A DNA stretch of 64,000 bases from Paulownia fortunei (lineage: Eukaryota; Streptophyta; Magnoliopsida; Lamiales; Paulowniaceae). Below, in pieces: positions 35,187-46,175 of this stretch. The first letter of the stretch is position 1, and each line of letters begins with the position of its first letter. Below the pieces are notes generated by a model. That model was not told the DNA's origin, did no database searches, and was given only the letters and a program-made list of their open reading frames with translations. The stretch lies in contig CM033119.1 of the NCBI GenBank assembly GCA_019321725.1, positions 16,504,694-16,568,693 of the forward strand, in the 5' to 3' direction. A program made the translations under genes and the position numbers.

Positions 35187-38100
35187 TCAATCAAATAATA
35201 AAATATAAATCCACCTTTTTACAAAAATGTCTGAATTAGAACTTCCCAATATCTTACCTATATGGTGAGGTTATAAATGTCTTGAAACCAAATTTTTGGT
35301 ATATGCGTGTATGTTTTGGATACATCAATTGGACAAAGATGTCTAAGGCACCGAAAGTAGCATTAACAAATAGCACATTTAATGGGACTATTGGTGAGAC
35401 CTTTCGTGTTGAAATAAGCTACTCAAAGAGTCTATTTTTTGGTCCCTTTTTCTTCAATAATTGACTTTAGGGCTCCACTTTTTGCACCTAACTGTTTGTT
35501 TAACCTATATATCTCAAGCATAGATAGAGGTCGAAGAAGATGGTATCAAAATACAAACTTTTTTTCAAGGTTTAATTTAATTATAAATATTTTTTTGAGG
35601 TTTATTTTGTTTTAAAATACTCTTATCAATAAATGTAATTTGTAAAATAAAAATAAATATTTAGAATATATTTATAATTTATAAATTTAAATAATTTATA
35701 ACTCAAATTTAAGAATAGCTTTTATAAATTATCGGGAAGAACTCAAAAGCATGATTAATTACACGAGACAAAGAAAGATGATTAAAAAATAGACTAACAA
35801 TTGTAATCATACTCTGGATTGATACAAAATGCTTCTTTCAACTCTTAGTCAATGAATTCACACGATGAAACTGACATTTAGTCTCTTTCAATAATCTTTG
35901 TAAAAAGTAAATTGGATATTAATCAAATGAAAAATGGCTATGTAATTTGACAGTGATGATCGATTATGAAAGTCGGTATTACCACCTAATTATTTCCAGG
36001 CTTAACCGAATAAAAGTATTACAGTTTTTTGACATGGACAGTGTTTCCAAAATCTGAAATACAACGACACTGATTGCTTATCAAATAAATGTCAAGATAT
36101 GGAATTTTTTTTTATAATTAAAGTTTCAAAATTTCGCCTTAATCAGTGAGAGCACGTGGCCTTCTCTTGATTCACCCATTGGGTAAATTCGGGTACAATA
36201 ACAGTATACATACATCTAAATTAATAATTCACCTTGTTGATTTTTGTCTGAAGTAGCAATATATATGAACTTCTCTATCATTCAACTTTATTAAGCCTCC
36301 ATGGAGAGCTGTATGACCGACCTTCATATTGATATTTCAAACGCTATTCACTGTACTACTTCACGTGGAGTGTCATGATGTATTTTTTGTACAAATACAT
36401 TTTTATTTAAGGATTTTTTTCAATTTTTTATTATTATATTTTTTTTACTTTTTAAAAGATATCCACGTTCAAACAACTTTTTACAAATAAAAAAAATATA
36501 TGTTACACTAATGATAATCGTTATATTTTTATTAATCATTTACGCACTTAATCTAAAAAAAATCAACATTCAAATATATTTAAAAAATATATTACATTAA
36601 TTATAATCATTATATTTTTATTTTTCATCCAAACATATTTTCAAAAATTATTATTATTCTTTCTCTAAAACTAATACATTTAACTCTTTTTCGTGAAGAT
36701 ATATTTTTTCAAGATTAAGATGTCAAATAATCACTCCCAACACTTTTCTGCTTTTGGCTGGATTAAAATTTAGAAATAAAAAATAAAAAAATAAAAACCT
36801 TTTTGATGTGTTTAATTTAGGTCTAAAACGTAGAAACGCTAAATCAAGTAAGTCATATTTGTAAAACTCCAAAGTTATAATCACAACGAATAGATGTAAA
36901 TGGATCAGGGGCTCTCTAAGGTTAAATCAAATAAAGAAGAGTTTTTATTTTTTTTTTCTCCAAATAACGGCACATTTTGTAAGTAATTCAAATTTGTTTT
37001 AGATAGTTATATTAGTTAATAATATTCTGAAACTACCCCTCCATTCAAAACCACATATATCCTGCATTATCGTTATCATTTCATTATTATTATTATTATT
37101 TTACTAGGATTTTATGCTCATTACTACTATTACCCCTTAATTTACACTTAAACATATATGGTTTACACATATATACAACATAGTGTGAATTGTGTGTTTA
37201 CTACTGATAAAAAGTTTGATAGACTATTTCTTATTATGATTATTTATATATAATATATGTAATGACATATATGCATATTTTGTAATACCTGAATATATTT
37301 ACATTTGTCGACGTATATATAAAATTAGACGTATGCATTATAATTATATATACTTATATTAATACACATTTCAGCTAAACAATATCTTTTTTATATATTT
37401 ATTGCCATATATACTATATATATGAATTACAAATAAATTACACGTATATAAAAAAGTGGAAAAGTTTTCTTTAATAAATAATTGATCATATTTATTTTGA
37501 TTTATTTTGTATAGCTCCACAAAATAGATCATTTTTCAACGTGCAATGATAATTTGATATTTAAATAGAAAGATAGCTTGAGCCTAATAGTATTGTCTCT
37601 AAGGCAAAAACTCATTTTTACTATTTATTTCTCTTTAACAGTTTTTGTGAATAATTTTCTTGTTAAAGGTTATTCTCCCGATATACTTGAAGAATGAAGT
37701 GAGGTAGAGAAGATGAATGAAGCGAATCTAGAAGTAGGAAGAAACGTTCTTACGATAAATATTAAAATGGATTAACGAGTCAAAAATATAAAAATATTTA
37801 AAATTAAATTTTAATGGAGTGGGTTCTTATAACACAAAACTAATTTATAACCATATTGTTAACTTTTTCAACCCCATATTATTTCTTCCACTTTGACACG
37901 TGCAGACTCTTTGTGAAAAAGAAAGAAACATAAGAAAAAAAACAGCAAGAAAAAAAAAAAAGAAGGCTGTTCTTTTTTATGCAATTTTCGAGTTGAAAAA
38001 AAGGCATAACATTGGCGGTTCTTGTAGTTAAAAAGTGAAGAAAAATACCATTGAAAAAGAAGCAATTGGATTGTAGAATTGAAGTCTTTATGTTAATAAT

Positions 38101-41100
38101 TAATTTCTGATCATTTTTAAGCATCAAAACACAAGAAAAATAAGCACTGAATCAACTATAAAAGCCTATGTATTAACATGAATTTTATGCAAAAATAAAA
38201 ATAAAAAAATTCATGAAATGCATTTTAAATTTCGTTAGTTCCAAACAGACAATCAACAAAGTCCAACACATGAGCTGAGTTGCCAACCATGAGGTGAAGC
38301 TCGCAACCAAGTGAAGAACAAAGATAAGAGAAAAAAAAAAGGGAACAAGTACAAAAATTAAAAATCAGAAGACTAGGTAGAAGAAAATTCAAACTCAAAC
38401 GGAGAGTCTCGACGACTCGAGAAGGGCAATACCTACAAGAAACAAAAACAAAGACAGAAAAGACTGCAAGGATGCAGACATTCAGGAGTGAAAAGGATAA
38501 GTACGAAACAGATAATTTTCAAGACAACAGAGCTGACAACATAATCTTTTTGAAGTGCCTGCAAAAAAAAAGAAGCTTTCAGAACAACAAAAATGGGTCT
38601 TTCAGACAGATTCATCTTGAGTTTCAGGAGAAAAAATCATCAAATCAGTCTTTGTTCTATCAAAAGAGCTTGAAGAGAGAAAATACAAAGAAATTTGTGC
38701 AATAAAGTAAGTTGTTAAATTAACATTCCAGTTTTGAGCTTCATTGCTCAGAGAAAGAAAGTTTTTTTTTTTTTTTTCTAAGTTAAAGGTGGATAAATAC
38801 TCGATATGACTATCCCAATTAAGAAAATTCAATCGGTAGAGAATGTTTCGTTCACCATAATTCGATCGAATTGAATCCACATGACTGATCGTCTTGATCT
38901 CCCAACTCCCACCAACAAACCACTGAACCGAAATTTTTCCTCCGATTCCAGTCTTACGAGCTGTTACCACTACCCATAATACATTCTCTAATAAGAGGAA
39001 ATTTTATATTTTCAATGAATTATAAAAATTTCATAATGGATGCAAGTTATTTTGATCAGTGGACCGATTGTAATTATGTGAAATAAAGTAATTACAATTG
39101 AAATATTCATTATATATAATGTGACCTAAACTACAATAGATAATTTCAATTAAAACCTAGATTTGACATAACAACAACAATTTTGATTGAGATCTCATCC
39201 TACTACACGCACTCTTCCAAAATCAAATAAATAAACAATTGAGGGAATAGATAGCTAAGTTAATTGCTGATTAATCATGTCGACATTACATGAAAATGAT
39301 ACAAAACTTCACCCCATATGGCCCATGAAAAAAGAAACAAAAAAGGGAAGATATTTCCCAATAATTTCGCAACTATAGTGGTCGTAATTATTGAATCAAT
39401 TGGTGGGACACTTTCAAGTGCTGCTTAAATGTGAAGATAATATTCACCTCATTTAATTATTATTTTTTCAATCTAGTTTAATGGTGTTAAATAATATAAT
39501 AGTTATTAAGATTCAAAATTTTAGTAATATGAAAACTTCAAAAAAAAAAAAAAACTAAATGATAAGCTAATTTAAAAAGATTAAATAATTTGATTTTTGT
39601 AGTGTAATATAAAGAAAGCAATATTCATGGGACAAAGGAAGTAAAATCTAACTTTTAACTACTGAAAAAGGTCTTTAATTCTGACTGATTGAAACTAGAT
39701 ATTATTATTCTTTTTTCTTCCTTTTCTGCCTTTTGGTGGGCACTAATTCTTTGGCTTTCACTCAAAACTTTAGAAAATTTTCAAATGCAGAAATTATTTT
39801 CTAAATCTTAAGAATATATAGTCGTAGTATGCAATAATGAGATTCGTGTAAATAATATTGGATGATAATTTGCAAACCACTAAACATAGATTTAGGAAAG
39901 GAAAACAAAAATAAATAATCTATTTTATTATTAAAAAAAATATGAAGGAAATGTTAGTACAAAAATAATTATGAGGGCCATTTATTAATCTCTAAAAAAA
40001 ATTATTTACGCTTTTCATTTAATCTTTATTATTTTGCAGCAAAACAGTACTTGTTGGATTTTTAATCAACAAATATTAGAATCATCACATAATAACGACT
40101 AACATTCAACACATAATATATTGTTGAACAAATAACCAAAAAGAACTAATTAATAATAAAGGATGTCGAAAGAAAGTGTCAAATTTTGAATTAGATTTGA
40201 AGTAAAAATTATTTGTTACTAGCAAATAATTTATTTTTTATTAAATTCAATTCGATTAACTATCAAACCAAATTTAAATATAATTTTTAAAACTTAATAA
40301 AAAATCAAATAAATTTAAACAATAACATATTTGGCTCGATTCGACTCGTTTACATCATACGGCTACACCCATAGATAAAATACCCAAATATTGTTCTATT
40401 TTATTATCAGAATTACAATATCACCTACATACATACATGAGAATTACATTGACAGAAGAAATTACTTATATTAATTTAAATAAAATCAAATATTTTGTTA
40501 TTCAAGAAGAGCGCATTATTAATAATTAAATCTTTTTTGATTTATTTTTTATTCAACGGAGATTCATGGTGCGGTCTTTTATTACATAAAAAGAATTAAT
40601 ATTTAAATTGTTATGGATATATAAAATATTGAAATTGCTATTCAGATGATAAATAAATACACATGAAATCTTTATTTATGTACGCATGTAAGCAAGCAAT
40701 AGTGTAGAAGTAAAGAAATGAACTTATTTATAAGCAATGGACAAAAGCATGTAATAAGCAAACAAAAAATTCCAACCTCAGCTCATCCAAAAATATTTTG
40801 GCAATATGTTATAAAAATATAATAAAATAGGATTGTGTTTTCAAAGGGATTGAAACTGGTCTCTGGCGTAATCTTTTGTATTACGTGAACAACAGTTAGT
40901 GGTAGGGTCATTCCAGCTATTTGCCAGAGGTTCCTTTACAAAGTGGTAAAATGACATGCCCCATGCCCCACCCTTCCCCCCACCCCCCTCGTCCTACCAA
41001 TTATTAATCAAAATAATAATAATAATATTAATATTATTATTATTGTTGTTGTTATTATTATGGACATTATTATTTGATACTTTTTCAACTCCACATTGAA

Positions 41101-41480
41101 TTGTTGTTATATTTAAATGAAAGTTGAAAAAGAAAAAAATATAATTATTTTTATAGTTTTGTCCTTAAAAATAGAAAAAAGTAATACGATCACATCATTA
41201 TTTAAAAAAAATAAAGTAATTTTGAAAAGAATATTTTCATTTTAGAAAAGGTAAAATTATTTATCACCGTCTAAAGAAGAACACAAAGACATTTAGCTTG
41301 GGATATAAAAAAATGTGATTGTGAAGTGAAAAACGAGTCTCAAAAGCTATGTACTAAACACACATTACTTTTTTGTGAACATTTACAATTACTATTATGA
41401 AAGTAGTCAAAACCCACATTTTCGTGGGATTCGAACAGTAAATTGGACCATAATTTCACCATTTTGCTTACTAAGGATTC
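35187..41480. other. AT-rich intergenic; a less AT-rich patch at 38.2-39.0 kb
   Basis: No recognisable gene. 38270-38990 has mixed composition, and its minus strand shows polypyrimidine-AG sequences (near 38430 and 38563) and a frame from about 38970 (ARKTGIGGKISVQWFVGGSW). I cannot assign it; it may be an untranslated or decayed gene piece. Confidence 0.3.
41010..41060. repeat. Imperfect AAT/ATT trinucleotide repeat
   Basis: AATAATAATAAT turning into ATTATTATT and then GTTGTTGTTATTATT. Confidence 0.8.
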
Positions 41481-41481
41481 C

Positions 41482-41490
<9 letters not shown>

Positions 41491-41538
<48 letters not shown>
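41491..41538. repeat. Compound (AC)n(AT)n microsatellite
   Basis: About 14 AC units followed directly by about 11 AT units. Confidence 0.95.
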
Positions 41539-41717
41539 AGCCCCACTATGTAATCAATTTGGGATTTAAGTCACATTCTTTTCAATCAAAAACACGACAA
41601 TGACGTAGTTGAGTCACTTTCTTGTAAAGATTAAAAGTAGAATCACATAGTTTTCATCTTGCAAAGCTTTTTATCACAAAATTAGTACAATTTAATGGTT
41701 CAAAATGAAGGAGAAAT

Positions 41718-41842
41718 CCCTATCCCTATCCCTATCCCAAGTTATGCGATAATTAATGGTCGGCCCATTAATCTTAGGTGGGTAATCATAGTAATGTGGT
41801 TGTCTTTGGGTTTTTGGGCGGGGGCGGGGGCGGGGGGCGGAA
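41718..41842 (+). repeat. CCCTAT hexamers and a G-quadruplex-like GGGGGC run
   Basis: 41718-41738 holds three to four CCCTAT units; about 41817-41840 reads as four G-runs of three to six separated by single C bases, a strong quadruplex-forming pattern on the plus strand. AT-rich surroundings; no gene. Confidence 0.7.
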
Positions 41843-42840
41843 TTTTTGCATTTAAAATGATGAGATATCTGAACCGCTTTGAACGATTGACTAATCTTGA
41901 AATGCAATATGACCAACTCATCTTAAAGTGGTCAATTTTTACAAATTAGTTTTCAAACTTTTAAGTTCCATTTAATTGTATGTTTTGGTATTGATTTAAC
42001 TCATATATGAAGGGATTTCATTATTGTGGTTTAATTGTAAAAGTAATATGAGCCGTTTTGATGTTATCGGAGAGTATATTCTGCAGGGGAAAAATATATT
42101 GAAAAAACATAATAAAAATTTAATTTTATTTTGAGAGAATAAATTGACAGTGAATCTAAGTCAAAAAATAACATCAAAAATAGCCTTGATTTTTCAAAAC
42201 GTAACACGAAACACGGACAAATTTATCACATTCATTACCCATCGACCAATCAATTGACTATTTTTTAAGTAAAATATAAAATAATTTAAATTGAATTTTC
42301 ACAATAAACACTCTCACGATTTGAAGTCTTACATTGAAAATTGTTATAAAAAAAAAACAAAAACAAAAACAAAAATAAAAATAAAAAATTAATCAAAAGA
42401 TTTTAACTTTATAATATAATGTAGCCAATGAAATGCAAAGTGTATAATCTATTGTAACGCAAAATTCCGTGACTTCCGGGTTTCAAAACTGTTGATTATA
42501 TATCATCAGAATTCCACTCATCTGGAATCCGATCACTAAGGAGGTACAAAGTTTCAGCGCAATGGGCATTATCTCCCCTGTTTATCGGCTAATTAATTAC
42601 TCTGTCCAAGTAAACACGCAAAATGATTTCCCAACATGTAACATCATGCTACAATCCGAAAAAATGGAAAAGTCATTTGGGTGTGAGCTGACAACTCATC
42701 TTCCATAATAAACATATCAATCATATCCATGAATATCTCAAAATGATTCTCAACTTTGAACAAAAAAGATGGTCCCACTTTGTACAATCTAACCTGAATC
42801 CATCAGTGAACATTTGGGTCTAAGCTTTCACCAGCATAAT

Positions 42841-45347
42841 TAGGATTATAAACGAATCAAATCCCTACGCAGCTATTTAGATATCGGACTTGAAAAAAAA
42901 TTCATTTGATATTGAAACGTTAATTTTAATGAGTCGAGTTGAAGCTAAATTTTGAGCTCGAAAATTTTATCAAGTCAAAATCGAATTTAATTGTATTGGA
43001 CTTGTTAGCTCGCGAGTTTGCTCTTTTATAATATCGCAAGTCTATTCGCGAGTTCGACTTCGACTCGTTTATATGCTCGCAAACTTGTTTGCAAGCCTAC
43101 TCGCTTATATATTCGCGAGTTTGTTTGTGAGTTTGAATTTGAGCTCGACTTGTTCGCGAGCCTAGGCATTTATATACTCGCGAGCCTGTTCGTGAGTTTG
43201 AACTCGAGTTCAACTTGTTTATATACTCACGAATTTATTTGTGAGTCTAACTCATTTGATAAGTTCATAAATATGCTTGCGATCAATTCGTTTAAAAGTT
43301 CGATAATAAGTTCAATAAAATTATAAAAATTTTAAATATAAATTTTTCCAATGGAATCAAATACAATACCTTAAAAAAAAGGTGAAATCTCGCATCACTG
43401 AACCAACTATATTTTTGTATAATCTAACATATTAAAATATTTTTCAAAGATTAGTATAATCAATAAATAAAATTTAATATAAATTTTGTAATGGTATATT
43501 TATAATAATCAATTAAATAATTGTATATAACCAATATAATTCATAAAATAAGAATATAAATTTAAAATAATTAATAAAATTAGGCTAATCAAATAAAACC
43601 GACTCTTATTATGATTTATGAAACATTTAGAGTATAACCTACTTAAAATTAATAAATTTCGTACATTTAAAAAATTTAAAAATAAGAATATAAATAGAGA
43701 ATAGTAAATTTAGATTAATCAATACAAATCTTATAATGGTATATTTAGAATAGTTAATTAACTATTTATATATAACCAAGATAATTCATAAAATAAGAAT
43801 ATAAATTTAGAATAATTAATAAAATTAAGGTAATTAAATAAAATCAACTCTTAGTATGATTTAGGAAATATCTAAAGTATGACCTAATTGAAATTAATAG
43901 CTTTCCTTATATTTAAAATATTTAAAAATATAAATATAAATAGAGAATAATAAATTTAGATTAATCAACTTAGAGCAATAAATAAAATTGTAATAATATA
44001 TTTAGTCTAATAAACTAAAATTCAATTTTAAATCTTAGGATGATAAACTATAATAATAAACTAAAATTTTATATATTAATTATATTTAAAATAATTCATA
44101 AACTAGAACTTTAATCAATAATAATAAGCGTAGATTAAAATATAAAATAAATAATTAAATTTCAACTTAAGATATTTTATTAAAATAAGATTAAATTTAA
44201 ATTTATAAGTTTATTTTAATTTAATAAAATATATCTGTCTTCGAATTCATGTGATTCAATGATATTTTTTGTATTATATCTGAATAAAATTCGAATAATG
44301 AATTATTATGAATATCGAATAATACCCACATATGTTTTTTTTACTATGCTATAAAGAGGTGATTAGTATATAAAAATAAAATTATATTAGAATAGAATGA
44401 ATTTAGAATGTTGAATAAATTTGTTACATTTAAAATATTTAACAATAAGAAGATAAATAGAGAATAATAAATTTAGAGTAATTAAGAAAAAACTCAATTC
44501 TAAATTCTAAGATGATAAACTATAATAGTCAACTAAAAATTTATATACTAACTACACTTTACATCAGTCATAAAAATTTCAAGTTAATAATAATAAACTT
44601 AGTATAATAAACAAAATTTAATAATATACTATAGAACCATGATTTAGAATAATTAAATAAAAAATAAAAGTCAAACTTAAGATAATAAATAAAAAATAAG
44701 ATAAAAGAAGAATAAAATTATAAAATAATAAAATAAAAACTAATCAAATATCATACTTTAAGCTAATACATTTAGATTAAAATTAGTTAGAAGATTAGAT
44801 AACTATTTTGCTTTAAAATTTAAAAAACATAAAAATATAAATATGTAATAATATATTTAGTCTAATCAACTAAATTCAATTCTAAATCTTAGGATGATAA
44901 ACTATAATAATAAACTAAAATTTTATATATTAACTATATTTAAAATAATTTATAAACTAAGAACTTCAATTAATAATAATAATCATAGATTTAAATATAA
45001 AATAAAATGTGTTGTTTTCTATCTTTTAAAATAAAATGTGTTTATCGAGCGTGAGTTCAAATTCGATTGTATACTTAACGAGCTCGAGCTCAAGTTTGAT
45101 TTTATGGTTAACGAGCTCGAACTTTCTAATCTTTTAACGAGTCAAACTCGAACTAAACTCGTTTAACATACTAAACGAGTTATTTTCAAATCGAACTCGA
45201 ACCGTTCGCAAGTTTAATAATTTCCAAACAAATCGAGTTCAAACTTAATTATAAAAGTTCAAATCGAGCTCGATCCTATAAAAACTTCAAACGAGCCGAG
45301 CTCGAGCTTTTCCTTGTTCAGCTCGATTCAATTTAATTACAAACCTA
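42841..45347. mobile_element. 2.5 kb non-autonomous hAT-like element with CTCGCGAG/GAGCTCGAGC ends
   Basis: The left end TAGGATTATAAACGAATC and reversed right end TAGGTTTGTAATTAAATT match at 16 of 23 bases over a 23 bp stretch. Flanking 8 bp are AGCATAAT (42833-42840) and AGCTGAAT (45348-45355), 6 of 8 matching. The outer 300-400 bp on each side are dense in CTCGCGAG, TTCGTGAG and GAGCTCGAGC motifs, including four degenerate units around TTATATACTCGCGAG near 43069, 43105, 43171 and 43220. The interior is extremely AT-rich without an ORF and is itself built of duplications. Boundaries are inferred; the motif-rich ends are plain. Confidence 0.6.
43490..43972. repeat. About 240 bp tandem duplication inside the hAT-like element
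   Basis: Two copies, 43490-43733 and 43735-43972, share the same order of landmarks: aatggtatattta, cataaaataagaatataaat, actcttattatgattta/actcttagtatgattta and aatagagaata. A further partial repeat pair occurs at about 44010-44150 and 44859-45005 (both with aaatcttaggatgataaac). Confidence 0.65.
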
Positions 45348-45971
45348 AGCTGAATGCTGCAAACACACGTCTAGTCAGTGGAGCTTTTTGTGAGATCGAC
45401 GTATGAATATTTCTACACCACAAATATAACAATTCCAGCAATGACCAGAGGTGCTTACACACAGTCACCGTGTATCGTTCCACTGATTCTCCCCAAAATT
45501 GAGCTCAACAATAATAACATGAATGTTAACAAATTTTGGGACTTGTAAAGCATCCTTAATCTTAGGGAAGCATAAGTTCAAAAATGACCAGTCATAAGAA
45601 GGAGGCCACTCAAAATGTTTGCCTCGGACTGGCATCACATCAGCCAGTTGGCCTAGTGAAAATAAGCCAAAATAACAAAATAAGGCAAAGCTTATATGTA
45701 CTTGACCATGGTGGCAATAAGTTAATTACCAAGAACAGAATGTTATGCCAGACATGGGAGAGAGATGACAGAAACTGTTACCTGTAGGTTAGTGAGACTA
45801 TTCATCAAAAGAATAAAGCAACTTTGTATCTCTCAATAATACAAAAAGATTCTTCCTAATCTAACATTGCTTGATTGGAGATGAATAATTGAATCTATAG
45901 CAGGACTCAACTTTCTCCGATTTCCAACTTAAGTGGGTCCAGATTACTTTTAAGACCTTGAGACAGACTAT

Positions 45972-45978
45972 TATATAT
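45972..45978 (+). promoter_or_regulatory. TATA box of the subtilase gene
   Basis: TATATAT within CTATTATATATGTACC, about 200 nt upstream of the chosen ATG. A start near 46005 would exclude the upstream ATG at 45987 from the transcript, supporting the start at 46176. Confidence 0.5.
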
Positions 45979-46072
45979 GTACCAACATGGGAGCTCCTCA
46001 CAAAAGAGAAAGTTATCAGCATGGGTACACAAATTTAAGACCCAGAGAATATCTATCTTTTTGCCTGTTTAA

Positions 46073-46131
46073 GAACTCACTATCAAAATTTGTCCAGGGG
46101 AAGAACTTACCATCAAAATTTGTTCAGGTGA
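46073..46131 (+). repeat. 26 bp direct repeat in the subtilase 5' leader
   Basis: GAACTCACTATCAAAATTTG and GAACTTACCATCAAAATTTG, each followed by TYCAGG, lie about 31 bp apart just upstream of the start codon. They are read as SKFVQ repeats if the longer N-terminus is translated, which looks like duplicated leader rather than protein. Confidence 0.6.
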
Positions 46132-46175
46132 AAGAACTTCTCTGGTTCTTCCAACTCAGAAATTGCAAAGCAAAA

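Noticed and set aside
38602..38970. Minus-strand 122-codon frame
   Set aside because: The start is GTG, it contains a poly-Lys run from a poly-T tract, and no family was recognised; kept only as an unassigned patch.
41718..41738. Telomere-like array
   Set aside because: The unit is CCCTAT, not the plant telomere unit CCCTAAA, and there are only about three copies.
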